A stretch of DNA of 64,000 nt, from positions 1,136,905 through 1,200,904 of the forward strand of contig NZ_CATNLY010000001.1 in NCBI RefSeq assembly GCF_950100655.1, written 5' to 3'. The translations under genes were made by a program, and so were the position numbers. Shown here in pieces: positions 19,540-28,993 of the stretch (its first letter is position 1; each line of letters begins with the position of its first letter). Source of the DNA: Pleomorphomonas sp. T1.2MG-36. GTDB taxonomy: Bacteria > Pseudomonadota > Alphaproteobacteria > Rhizobiales > Pleomorphomonadaceae. Under the pieces are notes generated by a model, which was not told the origin of the DNA, did no database searches, and worked only from the letters and a program-made list of their open reading frames with translations.

Positions 19540-22413
19540 TCAGGTGGTCGCCTCGCTGCCGAAACGCGCGATCAGCGCCTCCACCAGCGGCCCCATGGCG
19601 CTTCCGAGCGACCCCTTGACCATCAGCACGTCGCCGGCCCTGACATCGTCGAGAAGCGTGTCGGTGAGTGCCTTGGACGTCTCGGCATAAGCGCCGCGCA
19701 TGCCGCGCGGCAGCTCCTGCCAGAGGTTGTGCATCAGCGGCCCGGCGCAGAACACCGTGTCCACCTTGGCCGCTTTCAGCGGCTCGGCCAGCCTGGCGTG
19801 CAGGTCCGCCGACCCCGGCCCGAGTTCCAGCATGTCGCCGAGCACGGCGACGCGGCGCCCCTGTCCTTCCACCACGGCCGAACCGAGCAGCTCGATCGCC
19901 GCCCGCATAGAGGTGGGATTGGCATTGTAGCTTTCGTCGATCAGCCGCGCTGTGCCGCCGAACACCGCGAGTTCGTGGCGCTTGCCGCGCCCCTTCGGCT
20001 GCTGGTGCGCCTGCAGCGCCAGCATCGCGCGGATGAGATCGCCGCCGACGATCTTCACCGCCGCCAGCACGGCGAGTGAGTTCTGGGCGATGTGCCGCCC
20101 CGGCGCGCCGAGCTTGTAGGTGACCGTCTCGCCGAGGATATCGGCGGTGATGGCGGTGCAGGTCTCGTTCAGCGAGCACTTGATCAGCCGTGCCGCGGCA
20201 TCGGGATGCTCGCCGAAGAACACCACCTTGGCGCCACGGGCGCGGGCCCGCTCGGCCAGCAGCGCCGAGAACTCGCCATCGCGGTTGAGAATGGCGGTAC
20301 CGCCCGGCTCCAGGCCGGCGAAGATCTCGGCCTTGGCCTCGGCGATCGCCTCGACGGAGCTGAAATGCTCGAGATGCACCGGCGCCACCGTCGTGACGAT
20401 GGCGACATGCGGCCGCACCATGCGGACCAGTGGCGTGATCTCGCCGGGGTGATTCATGCCGATCTCGAACACGCCGTAACGGCTGCCGGATGGCATGCGG
20501 GCGAGCGTCAGCGGCACGCCCCAATGGTTGTTGAACGAGGCGGCCGAGGCATGCACGGCACCCGACGGCGCCAGCGCCTCGCGCAGCGCTTCCTTGGTCG
20601 AGGTCTTGCCGACCGAACCGGTGACGGCGATCACCTTGGCGGCGGTGCGCTCGCGCGCCCGGATGCCCAGGCGGCCGAGGCTGGCGAGCACGTCGTCCAC
20701 CACCACCAGCGGACCGGCGTCGGCCGGCAGCGCGGCGCGCTTCTCGCCCGACACCACGGCCACCGCCGCGCCCTTGCGAAGCGCACCCTCGACGAACTCG
20801 TGGCCGTCGAAGCGGTCGCCGGCGATGGCGAAGAAGGCCCCGCCGCGCTCGACGGTGCGGCTATCGATGGAAATGCTGTCGACGGGCGGTACCACACCCT
20901 CGGCCCGGCCACCCAACGCCTTGACGAACTCCTGCGGCGACCACAGCGACCGGTCGGCCGGGGTCACGCCGGGCGCTGCCAGCACCGCCTCGTGGTCGGA
21001 ATAGTGAACGGTCTCGCGGCCGATGATCTGGCCGGTCTCGTGGCCCTTGCCGGCGATCAGGAACACGTCGTCAGGGCCGAGCATGGCGATGCCTTCGCGC
21101 ACCGCCGTCGTGCGGTCGCCGATCTCGACGCCGCCCGGGCAACCGGCCATCACTTCCCTGCGGATGGTTGCCGCCACCTCGGTGCGCGGGTTGTCGTCGG
21201 TGACGATGGCGACGTCGGCAAGGCGGGAACACACCTCGCCCATCTGCGGCCGCTTGCCCTTGTCGCGGTCGCCGCCGGCGCCGAAGGCGACGATCAGGCG
21301 GCCGGAGGTGAAGGGGCGGAGCGTCTGCAACGCCACTTCGAGAGCGGCCGGCGTATGGGCGAAATCGACAAAAACCGGCGCGTCGGACGGCGCGTAACCG
21401 ACCAGTTCCAGCCGTCCCTTGGCGCCCTTGATGCCGTCGAGCGCGTCGAGCGCGTCGCTGAGCGATACCGAGCCGTCGGCGGCGGCGAGCGCCGCGGCGA
21501 CCAGCGCGTTCGATACCTGGAAGGCGCCAACCAGCGGGATGCGCACCGGGCGCGGCCCATCGCCGATGTCGACGGTGGCGATCTGAGCCCAGCCGTCGCG
21601 GGCGACGTCGAGAATGCGGATGCGTCCGCCGGCGGCACCGACTGTCTGGAGGTCGAGACCGGAGATGCGCGCCGCCGAGGCGAAGGCCTCGCCGTAGACG
21701 TCGTCGAGGTTGACCACCGCACCCGAGCCGGGATGCAGGATGGTGTCGAACAGCCGCATCTTGGCGGCCATGTAGGCTTCCATCGTGCCGTGGTAGTCGA
21801 GATGGTCGCGCGACAGGTTGGTGAAGGCGCCCGCCGCCACCTCGACGCCGTCGAGCCGGCGCTGGATCAGCCCGTGCGAGGAGGCCTCCATCGCCACGTG
21901 GTCGATGCCGTCGGCGGCGAGGTCGTGCAGCGTGCGATGCAGCGTCACCGGGTCGGGCGTCGTCATGTTGCCGTAGGCATCGCCGGCCCTTGTCGTCACG
22001 CCCACCGTACCGATCGATGCCGCCTCGTAGCCGGCGGCGAGCCAGATCTGGCGAACGAAGGCGGCGACCGAGGTCTTGCCGTTGGTGCCGGTCACGGCCA
22101 CCACCGTCTTCGGCTGAGGCCCATAGAAGCGGGCCAGCATGCGGGCGAAGCGCCGGGCCGGGTCGTTATCGCGCAGCACCGGCACGCTGAGGCCGGCCGG
22201 CAGGTCGTCGTCGGTGTCGGCGAGCACCACGGCGGCGCCCTTCTCGATGGCCTGGGGAATGAAATCGGTGCCCTTGGCACGGGTGCCGGGCAGCGCCACG
22301 AACAGCGAACCGGGGACCACCTCGCGGCTGTCGGCGGTGACGCCGGTGATCGATATGCGGCGCAAGGCCGGATCGAGCGTGAGGATGTCGGGCGCAAGTT
22401 CGGCGAGTTTCAT
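19540..22413 (-). CDS. murEF: fused MurE-MurF ligase
   Basis: One continuous 957-residue reading frame holds two full Mur ligases. Residues 1 to about 482 are MurE (ATP loop TGTNGKTS at 108-115, YHGTMEAY, and DNPR at 407-410, the signature for meso-diaminopimelate as substrate). From about residue 490 (LWSPQEFVKALGG) it is MurF, with TGSVGKTS at 598-605 and NNHWGVPLTLARM. Both halves are normal length and there is almost no linker. There is no stop at the joint; a GTG at 20967 could start a separate MurF but lacks a good ribosome site. Start: ATG at 22413 behind GGACGA is preferred to the ATG at 22425. Confidence 0.95.
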   Translation of the reverse strand: MKLAELAPDILTLDPALRRISITGVTADSREVVPGSLFVALPGTRAKGTDFIPQAIEKGAAVVLADTDDDLPAGLSVPVLRDNDPARRFARMLARFYGPQPKTVVAVTGTNGKTSVAAFVRQIWLAAGYEAASIGTVGVTTRAGDAYGNMTTPDPVTLHRTLHDLAADGIDHVAMEASSHGLIQRRLDGVEVAAGAFTNLSRDHLDYHGTMEAYMAAKMRLFDTILHPGSGAVVNLDDVYGEAFASAARISGLDLQTVGAAGGRIRILDVARDGWAQIATVDIGDGPRPVRIPLVGAFQVSNALVAAALAAADGSVSLSDALDALDGIKGAKGRLELVGYAPSDAPVFVDFAHTPAALEVALQTLRPFTSGRLIVAFGAGGDRDKGKRPQMGEVCSRLADVAIVTDDNPRTEVAATIRREVMAGCPGGVEIGDRTTAVREGIAMLGPDDVFLIAGKGHETGQIIGRETVHYSDHEAVLAAPGVTPADRSLWSPQEFVKALGGRAEGVVPPVDSISIDSRTVERGGAFFAIAGDRFDGHEFVEGALRKGAAVAVVSGEKRAALPADAGPLVVVDDVLASLGRLGIRARERTAAKVIAVTGSVGKTSTKEALREALAPSGAVHASAASFNNHWGVPLTLARMPSGSRYGVFEIGMNHPGEITPLVRMVRPHVAIVTTVAPVHLEHFSSVEAIAEAKAEIFAGLEPGGTAILNRDGEFSALLAERARARGAKVVFFGEHPDAAARLIKCSLNETCTAITADILGETVTYKLGAPGRHIAQNSLAVLAAVKIVGGDLIRAMLALQAHQQPKGRGKRHELAVFGGTARLIDESYNANPTSMRAAIELLGSAVVEGQGRRVAVLGDMLELGPGSADLHARLAEPLKAAKVDTVFCAGPLMHNLWQELPRGMRGAYAETSKALTDTLLDDVRAGDVLMVKGSLGSAMGPLVEALIARFGSEATT

Positions 22414-22532
22414 ATGATCGTCCATTATTTGATCGCGGGACGCCGCACACTGTCCTCGATTTGCGATCTAAATGAGGACAACTCACTCTATCCACACCGC
22501 CCTCGCCCCGCCTCCCGCGAGGGGCGGTTTCG

Positions 22533-24260
22533 TCAGTAGGCGGCCATCAGCGGCACGTCGACGTCGTCGAAACGCGGCTCGACGTTCAGCATCGGGGCGA
22601 TACGGCCGATGATGTTGCCGGCCGTCGGGCCGGCGTTCATGCCGGCAGTGGCCGGCAGGCCGGGCCGTTCGGGATTCGGCTCGTCGAGAACCACCAGCAC
22701 CAGGTACTGCGGGTCGTCGATCGGGAAGGTGGCGACGAAGGCGTTGAAGCGCTTGTTGTTGGAATAGCGGCCGTTCTCGACCTTCTCGGCGGTGCCCGTC
22801 TTGCCGCCGATGCGGTAGCCGGGGATGTCGGCCGACTTGCCCGAGCCGCCGGGCGCCAGCACGTTGAGGCGCATCAGGTAGCGCATCTGGTCCGAGGTCG
22901 ACTGCTTGATCACCCGCTTGCCGATCAGGCGCGCCTGCTCTTCGCTGCGCGGGAAGAAGGTCGGCGGAATGAGAATGCCGCCGTTCATCACCGAGCTGGC
23001 GGCCATGGCGGTGGCGAGCGGCGACACCGATATGCCGTGGCCGAAGGACACGGTGACGGTGACGAGATCCGACCAGCGCCGGGGCAGGATCGGCCGGGCG
23101 ATCTCCGGCAGCTCCGTCGGCACCTTGTCCATCAGGCCGATGCGCTTCAGGAACTCCTGCTGGCCCTGCGAGCCGACCTTCAGCGCCTCGCGGCCGGTGC
23201 CGACGTTGGACGAGTAGATGAAGATTTCCGGCACGGTCAGCACGCGATGCTTGCCGTGGAAGTCGTTGATGGTGAAGCCGCCGATGGTCAGGCCGCGCGT
23301 GGCGTCGAAGGTGTCGTTGAGCGTCACCTTGCCCGAGTCGAGCGCCATCGCCGTGGCGAACACCTTGAAGGTCGATCCCATCTCGTAGACGGCCGCCGAA
23401 GCGCGGTTCATGTTGTTGGGATCGAGCGCCTCGGACGGATTCATCGGATCGTAGTCGGGCGCCGAGGTCATGCCGAGGACTTCGCCGGTCTTGACGTTCA
23501 TCACCACCGCCGCCGACGACTTGGCCGTGTAGCGCTGCATCGCCGCCGTGATCTCGTCGTGCAGCACCTGCTGCACGCGCAGATCGACCGACAGCTTGAT
23601 CGGCTCGAGGTTGGTGGCCATGCCGGCCTTCTGCAGGTCGCCGAGCCACTGGTCGTCGATGTACTTCTCGATGCCGGCGATGCCCTGGTTGTCGATGTTG
23701 ACGTGGCCGGTGACGAAGGCGACCGTGCGGCCCGACGGATAGAAGCGCTTGTTCTCGGTGAGGAAGCCGATGCCGGGAATGCCGAGGGCATGCACGGCCG
23801 CCTGCTGGGCCGGCGTGATCTCGCGCTTCAGCCAGAGAAAGCCCTGCTTGGAGGCGAGGCGCTGGCGAATGGCGTCGGTGCCGAGGTCGGGGAAGACGGT
23901 GGCGAGCTGCTCGGTCGCCTCGTCCGGATCGACGACGCGTCGCGGCTCGGCATAGAGCGAGGCGAACTTGATGTCGGTGGCGAGGATCTCGCCGTTGCGG
24001 TCGAGGATGTCGGGACGGGCGGCCGACACCGCCGCCTGGGCGTTGCCCAGCGTCACCGATTCCTGCGGCAGGCTGACGCCCATCTGAACGAGACGGCCGA
24101 TGATGGTGCCGTAGACCAGGACGAAGCAGGCCGAGGCAAGAATGAGCCGACCGCGCATGGTGTCGCCCGCGCCGCGCCGCGCGGACGCATGAAACTCCTG
24201 GCTGGGGGCAGCGGCCACCGGCTCCGCGGACTTTCTGAACGGACCAAACCGGAAGTTCAT
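22533..24260 (-). CDS. ftsI: peptidoglycan D,D-transpeptidase FtsI (PBP3)
   Basis: Septal class B penicillin-binding protein that cross-links peptidoglycan. The 575-residue protein has a short cytoplasmic tail, one membrane helix (residues about 37-60), an N-terminal dimerisation module (ARPDILDRNGEILA), and a transpeptidase domain with S296-T-F-K299 in MGSTFK, the SSN motif and KTGTAEK. It overlaps ftsL by four bases. murE-murF starts 119 bases downstream, the largest gap in the early part of the operon. Confidence 0.96.
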   Translation of the reverse strand: MNFRFGPFRKSAEPVAAAPSQEFHASARRGAGDTMRGRLILASACFVLVYGTIIGRLVQMGVSLPQESVTLGNAQAAVSAARPDILDRNGEILATDIKFASLYAEPRRVVDPDEATEQLATVFPDLGTDAIRQRLASKQGFLWLKREITPAQQAAVHALGIPGIGFLTENKRFYPSGRTVAFVTGHVNIDNQGIAGIEKYIDDQWLGDLQKAGMATNLEPIKLSVDLRVQQVLHDEITAAMQRYTAKSSAAVVMNVKTGEVLGMTSAPDYDPMNPSEALDPNNMNRASAAVYEMGSTFKVFATAMALDSGKVTLNDTFDATRGLTIGGFTINDFHGKHRVLTVPEIFIYSSNVGTGREALKVGSQGQQEFLKRIGLMDKVPTELPEIARPILPRRWSDLVTVTVSFGHGISVSPLATAMAASSVMNGGILIPPTFFPRSEEQARLIGKRVIKQSTSDQMRYLMRLNVLAPGGSGKSADIPGYRIGGKTGTAEKVENGRYSNNKRFNAFVATFPIDDPQYLVLVVLDEPNPERPGLPATAGMNAGPTAGNIIGRIAPMLNVEPRFDDVDVPLMAAY

Positions 24261-24634
24261 TGTACCCGTCTCATGTCATCTTGAATTTGCGGCAGCACCG
24301 CCGAACCGTCGGCCGAGCGCTCGACCGGCGCGTCGACCGGCGGCACCACCGGCTTCTCGGGAATGTCGGCAAGCGTGCCGATATGGTTGGACGACAGCGG
24401 CGTCAGGTTCAGGATGTCCTGATGCCGTTCGAGAAGGTCGCGCATGCGGGCCGGGCGGGTGAGCAAGGCCCACTCCGCCTTCAGCAGCGAAATGTCCTCG
24501 CGCGCCTGGGTGATCTCCGCCTGCTTCTGCTTGATGTTCTCGGCGGCGATCTCCGCCTCGTACTTCATGTCGTAGACGGCGGCCGCCGACAGCACCATCA
24601 GGAACACCAGGAGGGCGTTGATATAGCGGGTCAT
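24257..24634 (-). CDS. ftsL: cell division protein FtsL
   Basis: Small bitopic divisome protein of 125 residues: a short N-terminal tail, one membrane helix ([19 protein letters not shown]), then a periplasmic coiled coil ([18 protein letters not shown] and following) of about 40 residues and a Pro-rich end. FtsL varies greatly in sequence, so the call rests on topology and on exact position between rsmH and ftsI, with four-base overlaps on both sides. Confidence 0.9.
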   Translation of the reverse strand: MTRYINALLVFLMVLSAAAVYDMKYEAEIAAENIKQKQAEITQAREDISLLKAEWALLTRPARMRDLLERHQDILNLTPLSSNHIGTLADIPEKPVVPPVDAPVERSADGSAVLPQIQDDMRRVQ

Positions 24635-25641
24635 GGCCGATCCCTCGTAAGGCTGGGCACGCCAAGCGCGGCGCGATCGATCGGCCGCCCCGGCGCATCG
24701 GTGCGGATGCCGACCCTGAGCTTGGCCGAACGGGCGCGCGGATTCGTCGAAAGTTCAGCCTCGCCGGCTTCCACCGGCTGGCGGCCCTCGACGCGGAAGG
24801 TGGCGGGCGGCACGGTCGCCTCCGGCCGGTGGCGCGATCCGCCGGCCCGCTCGCGCGAACGGTCGGCGAGGAAGCGCTTGACGATGCGGTCCTCAAGCGA
24901 ATGGAAGGTGACGACGACGAGCCGGCCGCCCGGCTTCAGCGCGCGCTCGGCGGCCGCCAGGGCGTCGGACAACTGATCGAGCTCGCCATTGACGTGGATG
25001 CGAAGCGCCTGGAAGGCGCGCGTCGCCGGGTGCATCTCGCCGAAGCGCTTGCCGCCCAGAACGCTCTCGATGGTCGAGACCAGTTCGGCCGTCCGGCTGA
25101 ACGGCTGGCCGTCGCGCCGCGCCACGATCGCCCGAGCGATGCGCATCGACTGCTTTTCCTCGCCGTAGATCCAGAACAGGCGGGCGAGTTCCTTGACGTC
25201 GAGCGTGTTGACCACGTCGGCCGCCGTCGGGCCGGAAAGGCTCATGCGCATGTCGAGCGGGCCGTCGGCACGGAAAGAGAAGCCGCGCTCGGCCCGGTCG
25301 AGCTGCATGGAGGACACGCCGATGTCGAGCACCACGGCGTCGACCGACGCTTCGCCGGCCTCTTCGGCCAGCCTGTCGAGTTCGGAGAAGGTGCCCGGCA
25401 CCAGCGTCAGGCGGCCCGCGCTGGCGGCGACCGTGTCGGCGCCCGCCTCGATGGCCGTGGGATCGCGGTCGATGGCGATGACCCGGCCGGCGCCGCCGGC
25501 CAGAATGGCGCGGCTGTAGCCACCGGCGCCGAAGGTACCGTCGACCACCACCGCGCCCTCGAGCGGCGACAGCGCGGCAAGCACTTCGGCAAGAAGAACG
25601 GGAACGTGCGGCGCGGCGCCGGCATCGACAAGCACGGTCAT
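24631..25641 (-). CDS. rsmH: 16S rRNA (cytosine(1402)-N(4))-methyltransferase RsmH
   Basis: SAM-dependent enzyme that methylates N4 of C1402 in 16S rRNA. The 336-residue product has [13 protein letters not shown], the SAM motif [33 protein letters not shown] with [12 protein letters not shown], and [13 protein letters not shown] near the end. The start overlaps the mraZ stop (ATGA), which picks [16 protein letters not shown] out of a much longer open frame. Confidence 0.96.
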   Translation of the reverse strand: MTVLVDAGAAPHVPVLLAEVLAALSPLEGAVVVDGTFGAGGYSRAILAGGAGRVIAIDRDPTAIEAGADTVAASAGRLTLVPGTFSELDRLAEEAGEASVDAVVLDIGVSSMQLDRAERGFSFRADGPLDMRMSLSGPTAADVVNTLDVKELARLFWIYGEEKQSMRIARAIVARRDGQPFSRTAELVSTIESVLGGKRFGEMHPATRAFQALRIHVNGELDQLSDALAAAERALKPGGRLVVVTFHSLEDRIVKRFLADRSRERAGGSRHRPEATVPPATFRVEGRQPVEAGEAELSTNPRARSAKLRVGIRTDAPGRPIDRAALGVPSLTRDRP

Positions 25642-26105
25642 GCGCCGCCCTCCGGCTGCGGGGCGGGCCTCGACGAACGCCGAAGCGCCCTCGCCCGTTC
25701 GCGCGCCGTCAATTCGTAGGCGGCGAAGCGGGAAGGCTCCCAGATCTGAAACTTGTAGCCCTGGCCGACGAAGGTCACCTCGTTGGTGATGCCGGTGATC
25801 TCCAGGAGCGCCGGCGTCAGGCCGATGCGCCCCTCGCTGTCGATGGTCAACCGGTCCGACGAGCCGTAGAAGGCCGTCGACAGGAGGTCGTGATCCTCGG
25901 AAAAGGGCGCGTAGCGGGCAAGATTGCGTTCGATCTCGGCCAGTAGCAGGTTGCCGCCGCAGTCCACCGCCTCCATGTCGATCGACGGATAGCAGTAGAG
26001 TCCCTCGAAGCCGTCGCGCGCCAGAACCTGACGGAACGGCGCAGGGATGGATACCCGCCCCTTCCGGTCGATCCTGTTGGTGACGCGCGATACGAAGCCG
26101 TTCAT
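25638..26105 (-). CDS. mraZ: transcriptional regulator MraZ
   Basis: First gene of the division cluster; a ring-forming DNA-binding protein that regulates its own operon. The 155-residue product shows the two MraZ half-domains, each with its D-x-x-G-R signature: [11 protein letters not shown] and [14 protein letters not shown] at 26105 behind GGGGAT gives [17 protein letters not shown], the normal family start; earlier in-frame ATGs add an unsupported tail. Repeats that could be its operator lie 225-260 bases upstream. Confidence 0.93.
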   Translation of the reverse strand: MNGFVSRVTNRIDRKGRVSIPAPFRQVLARDGFEGLYCYPSIDMEAVDCGGNLLLAEIERNLARYAPFSEDHDLLSTAFYGSSDRLTIDSEGRIGLTPALLEITGITNEVTFVGQGYKFQIWEPSRFAAYELTARERARALRRSSRPAPQPEGGA

Positions 26106-26329
26106 CGATCCCCGCAGCCCGCCGCGAGCGGTGCCTGACATCCTGTTCTTGGGGCCGGAACACCGCTCCTTGCGGAGCAATCCGACCTGGCGGCTCGCGT
26201 GACGCGGACACGACCGACGGCCATGACGGTCGTTGCATTTTGCAAGCCTCCGCCTCGGCAGCCCCCAGCTTCGATTGCCCGTCCGACTCTCGAATCGAGG
26301 GAGACATCGGACTTGGATCACCTGCTTGC

Positions 26330-26364
26330 CGGGATGATTTGGGATAGCATGGGATCATATGGGG
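26330..26364. promoter_or_regulatory. candidate MraZ operator: four GGGA boxes at 10-bp spacing
   Basis: Read on the plus strand, CGGGA (26330), TGGGA (26340), TGGGA (26350) and TGGGG (26360) recur with exactly five bases between boxes. MraZ is known to bind TGGGN direct repeats separated by five bases near its own gene. The boxes are on the strand opposite mraZ and about 225 bases upstream of its start. The rest of 26106-26599 shows no convincing gene and presumably contains the operon promoter and leader. Confidence 0.72.
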
Positions 26365-26603
26365 CGTCAACGAAAGCCAAGCGGCACGCACTGCTTGGGA
26401 GCAGCTCTCCACATTTATGAGGCGTTAGGCTTAACAAGTGGTTCATCGGCCGGCGAACCGGCCGCAGCGCCCCGAACCATGGCGGATATCCGGGGGCAAT
26501 CGACCTGTCCGATCATTGTGTCGGGGCAGGCGCACCGACCGGCCGGGAGCACGATCGACGGAAGTTGCCGGAGCCCGGCGAAGGAGCCTTTGGTCAAACG
26601 AAA

Positions 26604-26638
26604 AAGGCCCCGCCGTCCTTGCGGACCGGTGGAGCCTT
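26604..26638 (-). terminator. intrinsic terminator downstream of the entericidin-like gene
   Basis: Read leftward, a GC-rich hairpin (AAGGC-type base pairing with GCCTT, inner GTCC-TTGC-GGAC) is followed directly by TTTTTCG. It lies about 75 bases past the stop codon of the small lipoprotein gene and fits as its terminator, insulating the mraZ promoter region. Confidence 0.75.
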
Positions 26639-26711
26639 GAAAAGGTGGCGTGGAGGCTGAAACGGCCCCGTTCGCCCATGTCATCCCATGCCGGGACGAA
26701 CCGACCGAAGA

Positions 26712-26873
26712 TCAGCGCGCGGCGGCGTTGCCGATGTTGTTGCCGGCGGACTGGGTGGCATTGACGGCGTTGGCCGTGTCCTGGCCTGCTCCACGGATCG
26801 TATTGGCGCAGCCGCCGAAAGCGACCACCGAAAGGGCGACGACACCGATGCTGAGGATGGACTTCACGGACAT
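26712..26873 (-). CDS. entericidin A/B family lipoprotein
   Basis: A 53-codon gene. The product starts MSVKSILSIGVVALSVVAF, a signal peptide, with lipobox GGC (lipidated Cys22), followed by a short Ala/Asn-rich mature part (CANTIRGAGQDTANAVNATQ...). This layout and the TIRGAGQDT-like segment match entericidin EcnA/EcnB lipoproteins, small envelope proteins linked in enterics to a lysis/antidote pair and to stationary phase. AGGAAAG lies before the ATG, a terminator follows, and an EcfG-like promoter lies upstream. Only one copy is seen, with no partner gene. Confidence 0.85.
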   Translation of the reverse strand: MSVKSILSIGVVALSVVAFGGCANTIRGAGQDTANAVNATQSAGNNIGNAAAR

Positions 26874-26919
26874 GGGGAATTCTTTCCTGTTGGATCGTGG
26901 CCGGACGGCCTGTTCCAGA

Positions 26920-26945
26920 GACGCGCGAGACGTGCTTTCGGTTCC
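26920..26945 (-). promoter_or_regulatory. possible EcfG-type promoter of the entericidin-like gene
   Basis: Read leftward, GGAAC (26945-26941), 17 bases, then CGTC (26923-26920). The general-stress sigma factor EcfG of alphaproteobacteria recognises GGAAC-N16/17-CGTT, so the -10 box has one mismatch. It lies 47 bases before the start codon. Confidence 0.45.
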
Positions 26946-26961
26946 ATCAACACAAAGAAAA

Positions 26962-26988
26962 ACACCCGGAAGACTAGCTTCCGGGTGT
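26962..26988 (-). terminator. terminator of efp
   Basis: Perfect 11-bp stem ACACCCGGAAG with an ACTAG loop; read leftward it runs into TTTTCTTTG. It lies 41 bases after the efp stop codon. Confidence 0.92.
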
Positions 26989-27029
26989 CACATGGGCAAA
27001 ACGGCGAAACTTTCACCGGTTGAAACCGA

Positions 27030-27599
27030 TCAATCCTTGGCGCGTTCGACGTAGGAGGCGTCTTCGGTCATCACCACGATGCGGGTGCCGACGGAGACGA
27101 AGGGCGGCACCATGGTCCGCACGCCGTTCGACAGGATGGCCGGCTTGTAAGAGGAAGCGGCCGTCTGGCCCTTCACCGCCGGCTCGGTCTCGACGACTTC
27201 CAGCGTCATGCGCGCCGGCAGCTCGATCGACACCGGAATGTCGTTATAGACGCCGATATGGCATTCCATGTTCTCGGCCAGGAAGGGCGCGCGATCGCCG
27301 ACCACTTCCTTCGGAACGGAGATCTGCTCGTAGCTTTCCATCTGCATGAAGGCAAAGCCATGCTCTTCCTCATAGAGGAAGGTGTAGGGACGTTCGTCGA
27401 TCATCGCCTTCTCGACCATTTCGGTGGTCTTGTAGCGCACCGACACCTTCACGCCATCGTTGATGCGGCGCATGTCGATCTGGGTCGTGGGCGTCCCCTT
27501 GCCCGGATGGAAACTCTCGGCCAGCAGGACAACGTGGAGCTTGTCATCCAGCTCGACGACGTTGCCCTTGCGGATTTGGCTAGCGATGACCTTGACCAT
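27030..27599 (-). CDS. efp: translation elongation factor P
   Basis: Relieves ribosome stalling at polyproline. The 189-residue protein has the three-domain EF-P length, starts [18 protein letters not shown], and carries the modifiable lysine K34 in HPGKGTP, the same position as in E. coli. Its modifying enzyme EpmA is encoded divergently 107 bases away. EpmB, which supplies beta-lysine, is not in this window. Confidence 0.96.
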   Translation of the reverse strand: MVKVIASQIRKGNVVELDDKLHVVLLAESFHPGKGTPTTQIDMRRINDGVKVSVRYKTTEMVEKAMIDERPYTFLYEEEHGFAFMQMESYEQISVPKEVVGDRAPFLAENMECHIGVYNDIPVSIELPARMTLEVVETEPAVKGQTAASSYKPAILSNGVRTMVPPFVSVGTRIVVMTEDASYVERAKD

Positions 27600-27706
27600 G
27601 ACGTATCGGATATCCTGACAAAAGGGTGGCGTGGCCTCGGAACGGCGGCTCCGGGCGTGCTTCGCGTCTCTCCTGACATTTTTGAAGCGGAAAAGGAAGA
27701 GGCGGA

Positions 27707-28756
27707 ATGTACGAAGCGGCCGGAGAATCGCCGTGGTGGTCGGTCGAACGGCACCTTGCGCGCCGTCCCTTCCTTGCCGCGCGCGGCAAGATCAAGCGCG
27801 CCATCCGGACCTGGTTCGAAGACGCCGGCTTCACCGAGGTCGAATGCCCGGCCTTGCAGGTCTCGCCCGGCAACGAGGCGCACCTCCACGCCTTCGCCAC
27901 CGAGAAGATCGCCCCCGACGGTGTCATGGCGCCGCGCTATCTCCATACCTCGCCCGAGTTCACGGCCAAGAAGCTGCTCGCCGCCGGCGAAACGCATATC
28001 TTCGATTTCGCCCGCGTCTTCCGCAATCGCGAGAAGGGCGCGCTGCATTCGTCCGAGTTCACACTGCTCGAATGGTACAGGGCGAACGAGCCCTACGAGC
28101 AGCTGATGGACGATGCCGTGGCGCTGTTGCGACTTGCCGCAACGACAACCCAACGCGAAAGCTTCGTCTGGCGCGGCCGCACCGCCGATCCCTTCGCCGA
28201 GCCCGAAAAGCTCACCGTCGCCGAAGCCTTCTCCCGCTACGCCGGCATCGACCTGCTGGCGTCCCTGACTGACGATCCCGGCGCCCCCGACCGCGACCAT
28301 CTTGCCACGCAGGCGGAAGGGCGCGGCTACCGCGTCGTCGCCGACGACAGCTGGACCGACATCTACTCGCGCATTCTCGTCGAGAGCATCGAGCCGAACC
28401 TCGGCATGGGAAGGCCGACCATCTTCTACGAGTATCCGGTCTGCGAGGCCGCCCTCTCCCGCCCCGTTGCCCGCGATCCGCGCCTTGCCGAACGGTTCGA
28501 GCTCTATGCCTGCGGCGTCGAGCTTGCCAACGCCTTCGGCGAACTGACCGACCCGGCCGAGCAGCGCCGACGGTTCGAGGAAGAGATGGACATCAAGGCG
28601 CGCATCTACGGCGAGCGCTACCCGCTCGACGAGGACTTTCTCGCCGCCCTCGCCCACATGCCCGAGGCATCCGGCATCGCGCTCGGCTTCGAGCGGCTGG
28701 TGGTGCTGGCCAGCGGCGCCCGCTCCATCGAGGACGTCGTCTGGGCCCCGGTCTAG
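27707..28756 (+). CDS. epmA: EF-P lysine aminoacylase EpmA (GenX/PoxA)
   Basis: Class II aminoacyl-tRNA synthetase paralogue that attaches (R)-beta-lysine to K34 of EF-P. The 349-residue product is the catalytic core of a lysyl-tRNA synthetase without an anticodon-binding domain. Visible motifs are [19 protein letters not shown] (motif 1 region), [26 protein letters not shown] (motif 2) and [15 protein letters not shown] (motif 3). Being divergent from efp strongly supports EpmA over LysRS. Confidence 0.95.
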   Translation: MYEAAGESPWWSVERHLARRPFLAARGKIKRAIRTWFEDAGFTEVECPALQVSPGNEAHLHAFATEKIAPDGVMAPRYLHTSPEFTAKKLLAAGETHIFDFARVFRNREKGALHSSEFTLLEWYRANEPYEQLMDDAVALLRLAATTTQRESFVWRGRTADPFAEPEKLTVAEAFSRYAGIDLLASLTDDPGAPDRDHLATQAEGRGYRVVADDSWTDIYSRILVESIEPNLGMGRPTIFYEYPVCEAALSRPVARDPRLAERFELYACGVELANAFGELTDPAEQRRRFEEEMDIKARIYGERYPLDEDFLAALAHMPEASGIALGFERLVVLASGARSIEDVVWAPV

Positions 28757-28782
28757 ACCTGAGAAAATCGGACGAGGACGAC

Positions 28783-28950
28783 ATGAGCAGCATGGTAAAA
28801 TCCGCCCTCATCATTGGCGCCGCAATATGTATTCACGGTCTCCTGACCGGCGGGAGCATTTCCAGTTCAGACGGGTTCACCTCCGTCAAAATGAGCTCAT
28901 TCGGCACTGTGTCGCTTTGCACCTATGGTCAGGGCTGTAAAAACTATTGA
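28783..28950 (+). CDS. small secreted peptide, unknown
   Basis: A 55-codon ORF starting 26 bases after epmA, with a GAGGAC ribosome site. Residues about 5-24 form a hydrophobic signal-like segment (VKSALIIGAAICIHGLLTGG). The predicted mature part is short, rich in Ser/Gly and has two cysteines near the C-terminus (C46 and C52, spaced by five residues) before a KNY tail. I recognise no family. Codon choice is less GC-biased than in the neighbours (ATA, TGT, GTA, AAA appear), which may mean recent origin, transfer or chance. Confidence 0.5.
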   Translation: MSSMVKSALIIGAAICIHGLLTGGSISSSDGFTSVKMSSFGTVSLCTYGQGCKNY

Positions 28951-28993
28951 GTGCAAAGGCTTGCAGTAAAGGCGCTCCTTCTGGAACGCGGCT

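Noticed and set aside
20967..20967. Separate MurF start at GTG
   Set aside because: No stop codon separates it from MurE and no ribosome site precedes it, so fusion is the simpler reading.
20092..22539. 815-codon plus-strand frame
   Set aside because: Antisense to murE-murF, whose ligase motifs are unmistakable.
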